Shown: positions 35,710-44,219, counted from the first letter of the stretch. The stretch is DNA of 64,000 nt from Deltaproteobacteria bacterium (GCA_026129095.1 JAHCIT010000006.1:128235-192234); one strand, 5' to 3'. The notes: generated by a model from the sequence alone, not told the origin. Numbers and translations: made by a program.

Positions 35710-36750
35710 ATGAACTTCCACACGGGCTTCGACAATTTCGTCGGAATCATCACTGCGGCGCAGCAGAAAACCCTCAGCCGGAAGACGAACACCCTCCACT
35801 GGATAGACCGGTACCTGAACCGGAACCGTGAGGAACTCTTCCCGGCTCCGCGCCCGGAACCGGCCGTGCGAACCGGGCACACCCGCTCAATCGCCGGCTT
35901 TGACTACCAGACGCTCTTTTTTGAAAGCGACCATCTGCCGCTCGTCGAGGAAACCCTCGGCGACTACCGCAGGCATCACGGACCGCTGCACACGTTCAAG
36001 GCCCGCAAGGTGTCGCGCCGCGGTTTCAGTCCCCGGCGGGCCATTGTCCATGTCCACGGCTGGATGGAACCCGGCTCCATCCTGGAAGACGTGCTGGTGG
36101 GGCCGCTCATGTGCCGCGGCCTCGACGCTGACCTCTACCATTTCCAGTTGCCGCATCACGGCGAACGCCAGATCCGCGAATCGCGCTACGACGGGGCGAT
36201 GTTCGTCACGGCCGACCTGATGCTGACCTTTGAAGCGATCCGGCAGTCGGTCATGGATACCCGGACGGTCATCCAGCATGTGCTGAACCTGGGCATTTAT
36301 GACGAGGTGGGCGTCACCGGCATCAGTCTCGGGGCGATGGTCACGAAACTCACGGCCTGCACCGAGTCACGGATCTCCTGGGCCGTGCCGATCATCGGAC
36401 ATCTCGACCTGACCGACGTGATCGACAAGGCGCCCATCCTCGACGAGGTGAGAAAAGAGATGGCCTCCTTCGGCATCTCGACGCAGAAACTCGGTGAACT
36501 GATCGAACTGGTGGGCTTTACCCGCGTCATGCCGGTGATCCCCCACGAGCGGATCATCGTCGTCGCCGCCAGGGATGACGTGTTTGTCCGGGCCGACTCC
36601 ATGCGTCGGCAACTCGACCGCTGGCCCGGTGTGCAGGAGGTGTGGATCCCCGGCGGACACCTGACCTCGCTCATCCGCCTGCCCGGCCTCTTGCCGGACC
36701 TGCGCCGCCGCCTGGACCGCCTGCCAGCGAGGGCGGCGGGAAAACTGTAG
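35710..36750 (+). CDS. ABHD18-like alpha/beta hydrolase
   Basis: The 346-residue hydrolase from ATG 35710 has the oxyanion region IVHVHGWMEPGSILEDVL, the nucleophile elbow TGISLGAMV (GxSxG), a candidate acid in VVAARDDVFV and the histidine in IPGGHLTSLI. The layout matches the ABHD18/DUF2048 family, whose members are poorly understood lipid-type hydrolases. The upstream in-frame extension overlaps the tRNA and is rejected. It ends 2 bp before the convergent SRPBCC lipoprotein. Confidence 0.8.
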   Translation: MNFHTGFDNFVGIITAAQQKTLSRKTNTLHWIDRYLNRNREELFPAPRPEPAVRTGHTRSIAGFDYQTLFFESDHLPLVEETLGDYRRHHGPLHTFKARKVSRRGFSPRRAIVHVHGWMEPGSILEDVLVGPLMCRGLDADLYHFQLPHHGERQIRESRYDGAMFVTADLMLTFEAIRQSVMDTRTVIQHVLNLGIYDEVGVTGISLGAMVTKLTACTESRISWAVPIIGHLDLTDVIDKAPILDEVRKEMASFGISTQKLGELIELVGFTRVMPVIPHERIIVVAARDDVFVRADSMRRQLDRWPGVQEVWIPGGHLTSLIRLPGLLPDLRRRLDRLPARAAGKL

Positions 36751-36752
36751 GA

Positions 36753-37472
36753 TTATCTCAGCTCGACATCCCGCATGGCGTCTTCGATCTGCTTCTGGGT
36801 GTCGACCATCTGCGGACGCGCGTAGGCTGGCAGCTCCATCATCGGCGGATTGGCCTCCTTCACGCGGTCCCGGATGCGGGTGATCACGGCCGGGAGCACC
36901 GTCTCGGTCAGCCAGTCGGCGCCGGTGTCGAGCAGCGGATTGCCGATCTCGAAATAGAGCTGGTAGGTGAGTTTGGTGCGGTTGCCATTGGCATCCGGAA
37001 ACGGCGCCAGATCGTAGCTGCCATAGGTGTTCTTGATGTCGCCCTCCACCTGCTGCCAGTCGATGTGGTAGATCCCCGGATTGTGGTTGTAACGGAGGAT
37101 GCACCAGTAGATCACCGGAATGGGCTTGATCTGGAACTGGAGCCGCGCATCGGCCTTGTTCCCCTCCGAACCGATGAGATCGCTCTCCCAGATGAGCGGC
37201 ATGAAATGCTTGTACGATCCGTAATCGACGACTACCTTCCAGACATCGTCAACCGGCGCATCGACAACGCCGATCACCTTGCCGAGCCGCGAGGGCGTGC
37301 CACCGATCGGAAGGGCAGAGGTGTAGATCTTCCCCTTGGCGAGGTTTTCCTGGAAGTTCGGCTGCTGTTCGGGAATGAGCGAATGGTCAATCGACTTCGC
37401 ACAGCCGGTTGCGAACAGCAGCAGGCAGGCTGAAGATGCGGCGATTCCCCTGAGCACGGCTGAAGACCCCAT
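36753..37472 (-). CDS. SRPBCC/START-like lipoprotein
   Basis: The 239-residue protein has a signal peptide ending LLLFATGC (lipobox), then a helix-grip (SRPBCC) domain. KVIGVVDAPVDDVWKVVVD, YKHFMPLIWES and LTYQLYFEIGNPLL follow the polyketide-cyclase/START pattern and imply a hydrophobic ligand cavity. Predicted to be anchored in the envelope, where it could carry or sense a lipid. It is convergent with the ABHD18-like gene, whose product could use a similar ligand; that link is inference. Confidence 0.75.
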   Translation of the reverse strand: MGSSAVLRGIAASSACLLLFATGCAKSIDHSLIPEQQPNFQENLAKGKIYTSALPIGGTPSRLGKVIGVVDAPVDDVWKVVVDYGSYKHFMPLIWESDLIGSEGNKADARLQFQIKPIPVIYWCILRYNHNPGIYHIDWQQVEGDIKNTYGSYDLAPFPDANGNRTKLTYQLYFEIGNPLLDTGADWLTETVLPAVITRIRDRVKEANPPMMELPAYARPQMVDTQKQIEDAMRDVELR

Positions 37473-37589
37473 GCCCGTATTATGGGGTGCCGGACCGTCC
37501 GGGGGAAAGCCTTTCTACCAGTGATTGCCGGAGGCATCTGAACGACGCTCATTCTGAAACGGCACCATGACGGGCGGTGCCAGGATGCT

Positions 37590-37952
37590 TCAGGAAAGGC
37601 CCATCAGCTTCGAAACCCGCGCCTTCAGGTCGCTCGGGCTATAGGGCTTGGCAAGGAAGTCGTCCGCACCCGCCCGCTGGGCTTCCTTCTGGTCCCCAGT
37701 GGCCGTCAGGATCAGGACCGGGATGTGCCGCGTTTCAGGACTGGACTTGATCGCCCGCGTGGCGTCGTAGCCGTTGATTTTGGGCATGCCCACATCCATG
37801 ATGATGAGGTCGGGATGCTCCGAACCGGCCTTGCTGATCGCCTCTTGGCCATCTGACGCCTCGATGAAATCGGCGTCAAGCGACCTGAGAGAGTTCCGAA
37901 TGAGTTTCGAGAGGGTTTCGAAATCTTCCGCAATGAGGATCCGTTTGCGCAC
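37590..37952 (-). CDS. Single-domain response regulator (CheY-like)
   Basis: The 120-residue receiver reads RILIAEDFETLSKL, with acidic residues ED, phospho-acceptor Asp in LIIMDVGMPKINGYDA, threonine in LILTATGD and lysine in FLAKPYSPSDLKARV; all key residues are present. GTG 37952 with GGGAG upstream fits the domain boundary; GTG 37982 would add ten residues. There is no output domain, so it must act through a partner. No histidine kinase is in the window. It is divergent from the TPR lipoprotein gene and overlaps its proposed start by a few bases. Confidence 0.88.
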   Translation of the reverse strand: MRKRILIAEDFETLSKLIRNSLRSLDADFIEASDGQEAISKAGSEHPDLIIMDVGMPKINGYDATRAIKSSPETRHIPVLILTATGDQKEAQRAGADDFLAKPYSPSDLKARVSKLMGLS

Positions 37953-39114
37953 GGCAACTCCCAGCCCGTTCCGTTTAAGCACAGGCTACCATGCAGAATT
38001 ACGCCTGCAAGCGGCGCGCATTCTGGCCGTCCTCGTGATCATGCTGGCCACCGCCTGCGCGCCCCGGACCCAGCCCTCGGCGCCGCCGGTGAACCCCGAC
38101 GACCTCATCTCCGACGGCCGTCTCTACGAGGCGATCGTATTCCTCAAGGAAAATCCCGGTTATGCCGATGCCGCCGGGCGGACCCAGCGCGCCGAGACGA
38201 TGCTCGCCCGCGAGGTCGGCAGCCGTGTCACCCAGGCGAAGGATCTCGCCTCCAAGGGGCGGCTCGCCGAATCGATCCGCCTCTACCGCGAGGCGCTCAA
38301 GCTCGACCCCCGCCGTTCGGACCTCGCTGAAACCGTTGCCAGCCTGAACGCCGAGCTGGATAGCCGCCGCCGCGGCCTCTTTACAGTGCTGAACACCCAG
38401 ATCGAAAAGAAGAACTACACCGAAGCCCACACGACGCTCCTCAAGCTGGAACGGCTCGACCCGTTCCACGATGAGGTGGGCACCCGCCTGAACGAGGTCG
38501 AGACCCAGATCGCCGCGCAGTATTCGAAATCCATGGAAGAGGGTATCGCACTCTACCGCAAGCGCGAGTACCAGAAGGCGCTCGCCGTCTTCAACCGGGT
38601 GCTACGCACCTGGCCCGCCCACCCGCAGGCGCAGAACTACAAGAACCGGATCACCGAACTCTACGCCGAGGCGGCGAAGGTCAGTCCGAAGAAGTCCGCC
38701 GCCAGGACTCCCGCCGGCAAGACGGCAGCCGCCCCGGCGCCGGCTGAACCGGCCGCCGCATCGTTCGATCAGATCACCGCCGTTCGCCTCAGCGAGGGGC
38801 AGGGCTATCTCGCCAGAGGCGAGAACGCCAAGGCGCTGGAGCGGTTCAACAAGGCGCTCGACCTGGATCCCAACAATGAGGCCGCCCAGAAAGGCCGCCA
38901 GCAGGCGATCGCGAAGATCGGCAAGACAACCGAAGACTTGTTCCGCGAGGGCGTCAATTTCTACCGGAACGAACAGCTCGACCGGGCCATCGAACGCTGG
39001 AACCTCGTCCTCCTCATGGACCCCGCCCACGACCGCGCCCAGAAATACCTGGAGCGGGCCCAGCGGCTCCTGGACAAGTTCCGGGAGGTCACGGGCGGCA
39101 GCGGCTCGGGCTGA
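37945..39114 (+). CDS. TPR lipoprotein
   Basis: This protein of about 389 residues has a signal segment ending ILAVLVIMLATAC (lipobox-like) and then TPR units: LISDGRLYEAIVFLKE, LASKGRLAESIRLYREALKL, GIALYRKREYQKALAVFNRV, GQGYLARGENAKALERFNKA and GVNFYRNEQLDRAIERWNLV. It ends in a short linker. A periplasmic or outer-membrane scaffold, as in secretion or pilus complexes, is likely. The start is uncertain: TTG 37945 follows GAGGA at 5 nt, CTG 38005 would give a compact signal, and ATG 38041 would lose it. Confidence 0.75.
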   Translation: MRTATPSPFRLSTGYHAELRLQAARILAVLVIMLATACAPRTQPSAPPVNPDDLISDGRLYEAIVFLKENPGYADAAGRTQRAETMLAREVGSRVTQAKDLASKGRLAESIRLYREALKLDPRRSDLAETVASLNAELDSRRRGLFTVLNTQIEKKNYTEAHTTLLKLERLDPFHDEVGTRLNEVETQIAAQYSKSMEEGIALYRKREYQKALAVFNRVLRTWPAHPQAQNYKNRITELYAEAAKVSPKKSAARTPAGKTAAAPAPAEPAAASFDQITAVRLSEGQGYLARGENAKALERFNKALDLDPNNEAAQKGRQQAIAKIGKTTEDLFREGVNFYRNEQLDRAIERWNLVLLMDPAHDRAQKYLERAQRLLDKFREVTGGSGSG

Positions 39115-39273
39115 CCTTTTCCCCTTCAGGCTTTTCCAGCAGCTTTCCCGCGTCAGTTTTCCCTGCCGGTTTTCGTCGCTTTTTTTTGCTGGCCTTCGTC
39201 ATCGCCGTCGCGTTAGGCTGACGCCCGCGTCAGTCTTGCGCTTAATCTTCTGACAGCGGGGGACAAAAGGATC

Positions 39274-40248
39274 ATGGCTGCATTCGTGCCCGAACAGTAC
39301 AAGCCCGAGGACGACACCACCCACGAACCGGGGCCGGAGTCCAACTACAACGAGTCGATGTATTTCAACTTCTACGACCGCCGTGAGAAGACTGGCGGCT
39401 GGTTCCGGATCGGCAACCGCGTGAACGAGGGCTACGCGGAGATGACCTGCACGATCTATCTCCCCAACGGCCATGTCCTGTTCCGGTTCGACCGGCCGAA
39501 GATCGCCACCAACCGGGCCTATGACGCCAGCGGCATGAAGTTCGAGACGATCACCCCCTGGCGCCACCAGCGAATCACCTTCTCCGGCAAGCTGCACCGG
39601 CTCACCCAGCCGATGGAGATGGTGGACCCGAAGAAGGCATTGTCGCAGTCGGAGCGCATCCCCGCCGAACTTGTCCTCGACGTGAAGGGCTGGAGCCCGA
39701 TCCAGCGGTCCGAGCGCGAGGACACGGCGGCGGCGAAGATGGATTTCTACAAGGAACACTACGAACAGCACTGCGCCGTCACCGGGACACTCTCCTTTGA
39801 CGGAAAGACCATCAGCCTGGAGGGTGTTGGCCTGCGCGACCACTCCTGGGGGCCGCGATACTGGCAGGGGCCGAAATGGTACCGCTGGTACACCATCGAC
39901 TTCAGCCCCACGTTCGGTGGCATGATCACGGTGATCTGCTTTCCCGACGGCTCGGTCCACCGCTACGGAAAGTTCTACCGGGGTGAGACCGAAGCCTTTA
40001 CCGTCACCGATTTCACCGCCGAGGAGATCTGGGACGATGACGGCCCGGAGAAGATCATCAAGGCGTTCACGCTGAGGGCCCAGACCACCGCCGGCCCCAG
40101 GGAGATCACCGGGAAAGTCCTTAGCATGCTCCCTTTGAGGAACCGGCGCGAGGGCATGGTCACGCGCATCACCGAGGGGATGACCGAATACCGCCTTGGC
40201 GACGAGGTGGGTTACGGGCTCGCCGAATACCTGGATCAGATGCAGTGA
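39274..40248 (+). CDS. Calycin-like (CrtC/AttH- or DUF7064-type) protein
   Basis: The 324-residue soluble protein is beta-rich, with tryptophan- and glycine-rich segments. NESMYFNFYDRREKTGGWFR, GVGLRDHSWGPRYW and GPKWYRWYTIDF resemble the carotenoid hydratase/AttH or DUF7064-DUF7065 families, which form a double lipocalin-like barrel for hydrophobic compounds. No signal peptide is visible. It is monocistronic, 25 bp before no coupled gene. The assignment rests on motif look only. Confidence 0.6.
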   Translation: MAAFVPEQYKPEDDTTHEPGPESNYNESMYFNFYDRREKTGGWFRIGNRVNEGYAEMTCTIYLPNGHVLFRFDRPKIATNRAYDASGMKFETITPWRHQRITFSGKLHRLTQPMEMVDPKKALSQSERIPAELVLDVKGWSPIQRSEREDTAAAKMDFYKEHYEQHCAVTGTLSFDGKTISLEGVGLRDHSWGPRYWQGPKWYRWYTIDFSPTFGGMITVICFPDGSVHRYGKFYRGETEAFTVTDFTAEEIWDDDGPEKIIKAFTLRAQTTAGPREITGKVLSMLPLRNRREGMVTRITEGMTEYRLGDEVGYGLAEYLDQMQ

Positions 40249-40319
40249 TATTCCGGGGCCTGGAAACGGCCACCCGAATCCAGATGACCTTGGCCCGCCA
40301 GCAGGACTAGACTGGGGGA

Positions 40320-41093
40320 ATGACCCGGCCCGCATTTTTTCTGCTCACGGCGGCCTTCATGGCCGTTTCGGCCGCCTGTACGGCCCCGCGGCCCGCCACC
40401 GAGGCCCAGCCGCTGGCCTCCACCGGCCCCCGCTGGCCCGAAGGGGGGTTGTCATCCGAAGAAACAGACTTAGCTAGAAGGCGTATGATCGAGACGCAGA
40501 TCATGAGCAGGGGAGTAAAGGACGCCCGGGTGCTGGAAGCCCTGGAGCGGGTGCCCCGGCACGATTTCGTGCCGCCCTCGCTCCGGCAGCAGGCCTACAC
40601 CGACCGGCCGCTTCCGATCGGCCTCGACCAGACGATCAGTCAGCCCTACATCGTCGCCCTGATGAGCGAACTGGCCGGGGTGAAACCGGGGAGCCGCGTG
40701 CTGGAGATCGGTACCGGCTCCGGCTACCAGGCGGCCGTGCTGGCCGAGATGGGCGCCGAGGTCTACTCGGTCGAGATACTGGAACCCCTCGCCCGCCAGG
40801 CCGCCGGCATCCTGGAGCGGCTCGGCTACCGGAACGTCCATGTCCGCCACGGCGATGGCTATCTGGGCTGGCCCGAGGCCGCCCCGTTCGACGCCGTGCT
40901 GATCACCGCCGCCCCGCCCCGTGTGCCGGAACCCCTGAAGGAGCAGCTGAAAACCGGCGGCAAGCTGATCGCCCCCGTCGGCGTGGGGGAGCAGGAACTC
41001 ATCGTCATCACCCGCACCGGCGAAAAGACCTTCGACACCCGCCCCGTCATCCCCGTCCGCTTCGTCCCCATGACCGGCAAGGCGCAGGAGTAG
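40320..41093 (+). CDS. pcm: Protein-L-isoaspartate O-methyltransferase with signal peptide
   Basis: The enzyme methylates isoaspartyl residues in aged proteins using SAM. Of 257 residues, the PCMT core runs from about 55: MIETQIMSRGVKDARVLEAL, VPRHDFVPPSLRQQAYTDRP, LPIGLDQTISQPYIVALM, LEIGTGSGYQAAVLAEMG and VYSVEI. Before it are 50 extra residues: a signal peptide (LLTAAFMAVSAAC) and a proline-rich linker. That predicts export or lipid anchoring, while SAM is cytoplasmic, which is odd. An internal start at ATG 40485 (MIETQ) would give the usual cytoplasmic enzyme. Confidence 0.88.
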   Translation: MTRPAFFLLTAAFMAVSAACTAPRPATEAQPLASTGPRWPEGGLSSEETDLARRRMIETQIMSRGVKDARVLEALERVPRHDFVPPSLRQQAYTDRPLPIGLDQTISQPYIVALMSELAGVKPGSRVLEIGTGSGYQAAVLAEMGAEVYSVEILEPLARQAAGILERLGYRNVHVRHGDGYLGWPEAAPFDAVLITAAPPRVPEPLKEQLKTGGKLIAPVGVGEQELIVITRTGEKTFDTRPVIPVRFVPMTGKAQE

Positions 41094-41124
41094 GTGTGCT
41101 TTACAGCCGCCCGTAATCTTCCCC

Positions 41125-41952
41125 CTACAGCCTCTTCTCCAGCCAGTCGGCGATCCACTCCAGCTCGTCCTCGCTGATGCCGTGGGCGACGGGGAACTCG
41201 CGGTAGGTGAAGTCGGGATGGAAACCCTCGAAGGCGGCCTTCGTCCGGCGGCCGTTTTCCACCGGCAGCACCTCGTCATAAAGGCCGTGGGCGGCGAGCA
41301 CCGGGACACGGGCAATGGCCTCCCGGCCAGCGGCGAGGGGAAAAAGATCCTCCGAATGGCGGCCGCTGAGAAGCATCACCCCGGCGAGCCTTCCGGGTGC
41401 CGTGTGGAGCGCGCCGAGGCTCATCATCGCCCCCTGGCTGAAGCCGAGCACGAATGTCCGGGCAGGGTCGGTCCCGAACAGGGCGGGGGCCATCTCCAGC
41501 GCGCTCACGAGTTCAGAGAGCGATGCCCGCGCCTGCCCGGTGTCCGGTATGACGGTGCCGTCCGGCCGCCATTCGATCTGAAACCATGCGCGGCCGGTGT
41601 AGTAGCCGTGCGGGGCGCGGAGGCTCACGACTTTCAGCTGGGGTGGCAGCATCCCCGCGAGCGGAGCGAGGTCGTTCTCGTCGGCGCCGATCCCGTGCAA
41701 CAGGAGAAGGAGCGGCGGCCTTTGGTCCGGATTGCTGCCTGAAATACCGGACGACAGATCGCGGGGTTCGATGACCCGGTGGTGGAAGGGGAACGGCATC
41801 CCCCCTTTTGTGGCCGGAGCCGTGGGGCGCTGGCAACCGGCGGCTGCTACGAGTGCCAGCAGCGGCACGAGGGACGCCAGCACTCCAGACGCGGAAAGGA
41901 CAGCCCGCCAGTTTCGCCCGGCCGGCTGTCCTCCCGCCATCCTGATGGTCAC
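41125..41952 (-). CDS. Phospholipase/carboxylesterase-type hydrolase lipoprotein
   Basis: The 275-residue alpha/beta hydrolase has a signal peptide with lipobox LVAAAGC, then LLLLLHGIGADENDLAPLA, the nucleophile in LGFSQGAMMS, acid in AHGLYDEVLP and histidine in PVAHGIS. The pattern matches the carboxylesterase/lysophospholipase family (YpfH-like). Predicted to act in the envelope on esters. The start is GTG 41952; ATG 41940 is an alternative. It is convergent with pcm, 31 bp apart. Confidence 0.85.
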   Translation of the reverse strand: MTIRMAGGQPAGRNWRAVLSASGVLASLVPLLALVAAAGCQRPTAPATKGGMPFPFHHRVIEPRDLSSGISGSNPDQRPPLLLLLHGIGADENDLAPLAGMLPPQLKVVSLRAPHGYYTGRAWFQIEWRPDGTVIPDTGQARASLSELVSALEMAPALFGTDPARTFVLGFSQGAMMSLGALHTAPGRLAGVMLLSGRHSEDLFPLAAGREAIARVPVLAAHGLYDEVLPVENGRRTKAAFEGFHPDFTYREFPVAHGISEDELEWIADWLEKRL

Positions 41953-41985
41953 GCCCCGGCCGGAGACGCCCGGCGCGTGCGTGCC

Positions 41986-42369
41986 CTACCCCGCCTTGCG
42001 GACAGAGCGGACGCGGGTCTGGAGCGACTGGATGTAGTGGTTCACGCCATCCACGAGCCGGGTCGCCGCCTGGCGGACGCCGTCGGCGCCGGGGTTGTTC
42101 TGGAACGACAGGGCATCGCGGAAGCCGCTGAACGCGCCGAGCAGGTTCCGGGATGACGAGACGACGGTCGCCTGGAAGTGCGACAGCTCGCCGCGCAGCT
42201 CGTGGAGCGACTTCTCAAGACCGCGAAGCTGCGCCTCAAGCGCGGTACGCGGATCCTGCTTCGTGACGGCGCGCTTGGCCGGAGCCTTTTTCGCGGCCGT
42301 CTTTTTGACCGGCTTCTTCGCGGGTGACTTCTTCACTGCCTTCTTCTTTGCGGGGGCTTTCTTCGCCAT
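41986..42369 (-). CDS. Histone H1-like tail fused to a helical domain
   Basis: Of 127 residues, the first 38 are a lysine/alanine/proline tail of AKKxPAKK-type units. This is the composition of bacterial histone H1-like proteins and of phasin tails, and it suits DNA or polyanion binding. Residues 45-127 form an amphipathic helical domain (LEAQLRGLEKSLHELRGELS, DGVNHYIQSLQTRVRSVRK), phasin-like in look. AAGGAG lies 11 nt before ATG 42369. The upstream 500 bp is gene-poor and carries short repeats. A nucleoid or PHA-granule role is possible; neither is shown. Confidence 0.7.
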   Translation of the reverse strand: MAKKAPAKKKAVKKSPAKKPVKKTAAKKAPAKRAVTKQDPRTALEAQLRGLEKSLHELRGELSHFQATVVSSSRNLLGAFSGFRDALSFQNNPGADGVRQAATRLVDGVNHYIQSLQTRVRSVRKAG

Positions 42370-42507
42370 GACTATCGGTTCTCCTTGGCTGTTGTTGACT
42401 CTTATGGTTATGAACGCTTGGGCTGCGGCGGCCCGTCTTTGACTTACTGCGTTATAACACCGGGTGCAAGGAAAAAGTGACAGGCCTAGAACGTTTTATT
42501 AAAACGG

Positions 42508-42537
42508 CCACGCCTCGCCACGGCTCACCACGCCTCG
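42508..42537 (+). repeat. Three tandem 10-bp units, cluster A
   Basis: CCACGCCTCG, CCACGGCTCA and CCACGCCTCG follow one another without gaps. The period equals about one helical turn. Confidence 0.8.
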
Positions 42538-42571
42538 ATAGTGGTCCAGCCAGTTGTCATCAGGGATCGTT

Positions 42572-42599
42572 GATAGTCCAACCACGATAGTCCAACCAC
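42572..42599 (+). repeat. Tandem 14-bp duplication
   Basis: GATAGTCCAACCAC occurs twice back to back (42572-42585 and 42586-42599), between the two decamer clusters. Confidence 0.85.
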
Positions 42600-42625
42600 G
42601 CTTCACCACGGCTCACCACGCCTCA
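42596..42625 (+). repeat. Three tandem 10-bp units, cluster B
   Basis: CCACGCTTCA, CCACGGCTCA and CCACGCCTCA. A 19-bp stretch (42606-42624) is identical to 42518-42536 of cluster A. Confidence 0.8.
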
Positions 42626-42877
42626 ACTTTGGGACTGGCTGCCGTTTTTCGGCTCTGGCCGCAACGGTTGCACGCAAAGTTTTGCTTAAAGTGTGATATA
42701 GAGCACAAACTAGCCCACCGAAGGCGCAATCCGTCGCACGAGTGCATACGTCACATCCGGTAAAACAACGCTATTACAGTTAGTTAGATCAATTACCCCA
42801 CCGATGGCATGGACCGTGCGTAACCAGTTTCAGAGAACGTACCGGGCAGCACCCGGCGCGTTCGGGACCAGCAGATC

Positions 42878-43129
42878 ATGAAGACGAAAGGGAACAAGCA
42901 GGTGTCAACCGTGACGAGCCTCCACCAGACGGAACCGGGGGAGATTCCCCAAAAGTCAGCCAAACCCGCACGCAACTACCGTGACCGTTTCGTGCGCTAC
43001 TCCAGGGCCCGCGAGCAGAACCGGAAAGCGGCCTGCCGCACGGCGGGCGAAAAACTGCGGGAAGCGGTCGCGGGCGGCGCGAACCTCCGCGGCGACGGCA
43101 GCGCAGCCACGGGCGGCGCGGCTCGCTGA
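42878..43129 (+). CDS. Possible small basic protein, unknown
   Basis: This 83-residue reading is rich in Arg, Lys and Ala (NYRDRFVRYSRAREQNRKAA, then a Gly/Ala tail). No ribosome site stands out and no family is recognised. Overlapping readings on both strands exist in this GC-rich stretch, so it may not be a gene. It is listed because third-position composition resembles neighbours. Confidence 0.3.
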   Translation: MKTKGNKQVSTVTSLHQTEPGEIPQKSAKPARNYRDRFVRYSRAREQNRKAACRTAGEKLREAVAGGANLRGDGSAATGGAAR

Positions 43130-43329
43130 TGACCTGACGACGGCCGGGGCACCTTTAAGGAGAAAAAGCGCGCCGGGTTTCTTCCCGGCCCTTGTTCCCG
43201 CCCCGGTCTTTCTGACTGTCTCTTTCCGGCCCGCCAGTTCCCCGGACCGGGCCATCCAAAAAAATCGCCGAAAGCCCGTGGACGTGTTTACAACCGGTTA
43301 CGACCCGGATAATTAACCCCGTAACCCTT

Positions 43330-43890
43330 ATGGAAAATCCGCCCGTCATCTACCGTGCGCGGCTGCATCCGCTGGAGATCGCCACTCCGCTGGCGGTCCT
43401 GTTCACGTTCCTGGCGTTCACGATGCCCAACTACCTGTCATTCGCGCCAGGGGCCGCGCTGGATCAGGCCTCGGCCCGGATCGGCCAGCTCATCGTCGCC
43501 GCACGCCGGGCCTCGGTCGACAGCGGACGGGCGCGGCTCGTTTTCGATGCCGGCAAGCGGCAGGTGGTCCTCACCTCCGGCAGGCCCGGTTCGGAGAAGA
43601 CCGAGGGCACCTACTCGCTCCCCGGCGGCGTGCGGTTCGGTTACGACCAGAACGTGACGCCCTACCCCGGCCTCAAGCTCCCCAACGGGACGGACCTCGC
43701 CGCCACGGAAAACGGCATCACCTTCGACAACGACACGCTGGTGATGGAGGATGGCCTGCTGACGGGGTTTCCCGGGCTCGTCTACCTCAGGAACGACCAG
43801 GGGCAGGTCCATGCCATTTATGTCCGCATTTCCGGGGACTACGACCTCAAGGCCTGGCAAAGCGGCGGCTGGACAACAATCCGGAACTGA
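43330..43890 (+). CDS. GspH/FimT-like pseudopilin-type protein
   Basis: The 186-residue protein has an N-terminal hydrophobic helix (LEIATPLAVLFTFLAFTMPN) and ARIGQLIVAARRASVDSGRA followed by a beta-rich domain, the layout of GspH/FimT minor pseudopilins. Aligning Glu16 with the +5 glutamate puts arginine, not glycine, at the cleavage position, so prepilin peptidase may not process it. No other pilus or type II secretion gene is in the window. Possible roles are a secretion pseudopilin or a derived membrane-anchored protein. Confidence 0.65.
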   Translation: MENPPVIYRARLHPLEIATPLAVLFTFLAFTMPNYLSFAPGAALDQASARIGQLIVAARRASVDSGRARLVFDAGKRQVVLTSGRPGSEKTEGTYSLPGGVRFGYDQNVTPYPGLKLPNGTDLAATENGITFDNDTLVMEDGLLTGFPGLVYLRNDQGQVHAIYVRISGDYDLKAWQSGGWTTIRN

Positions 43891-43918
43891 TATTTGCGGT
43901 CCGCTCCGCGGTCCGTTA

Positions 43919-43946
43919 TTGACTCGGACGGGCGCAGGCGGATAGA
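43919..43946 (+). promoter_or_regulatory. Likely promoter of the tRNA-Val/tRNA-Asp unit
   Basis: TTGACT (43919-43924) and GATAGA (43941-43946) are 16 bp apart, placing transcription start a few bases before tRNA-Val at 43959. Confidence 0.5.
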
Positions 43947-43958
43947 CAACCGCTCCCC

Positions 43959-44034
43959 GGGCGGTTAGCTCAGCTGGTAGAGCACCGGTTTTACACGCCG
44001 GGGGTCACAGGTTCGAGCCCTGTACCGCCTACCA
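43959..44034 (+). tRNA. tRNA-Val (anticodon TAC)
   Basis: A 76-nt cloverleaf: acceptor GGGCGGT/ACCGCCT with a terminal G-T pair, D-stem GCTC/GAGC, anticodon stem CCGGT/GCCGG with loop TTTACAC, and T-loop TTCGAGC. The anticodon TAC reads valine codons. CCA is encoded. Confidence 0.93.
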
Positions 44035-44092
44035 GATGCAGCAAATGGCGGCCCGCAAGGCCGCCCGTCCCCTCGCTAATGATGAACTGAAC

Positions 44093-44169
<77 letters not shown>

Positions 44170-44190
44170 ACTTTTGTCTTCCTGAAGACA

Positions 44191-44219
44191 CGAAAAGCCC
44201 CCGGTAAGGGGGCTTTTCG
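44191..44219 (+). terminator. Intrinsic-type terminator after tRNA-Asp
   Basis: CGAAAAGCCCCC, loop GGTAA, then GGGGGCTTTTCG form a perfect 12-bp stem. The T-run lies in the 3' arm. It would end the tRNA transcript and could also serve the convergent MaoC gene. Confidence 0.82.

Larger units (their letters stand above)
42370..42877. other. Gene-poor intergenic region
   Basis: About 508 bp with no convincing gene. It holds the upstream region of the histone-tail gene, two clusters of 10-bp repeats (42508-42537 and 42596-42625), a tandem 14-bp duplication (42572-42599), and relatively AT-rich sequence beyond 42660. Short readings here (for example 42554-42763) have no ribosome site or recognisable product. 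Confidence 0.6.

Noticed and set aside
42554-42763. 69-residue reading in the repeat-bearing intergenic region
   Set aside because: It crosses the short repeats, has no ribosome site and shows no recognisable composition or motif.
42956-43255. Minus-strand reading overlapping the small basic protein candidate
   Set aside because: Arg/Gly/Ala composition is typical of a GC-rich shadow and no start signal is present.
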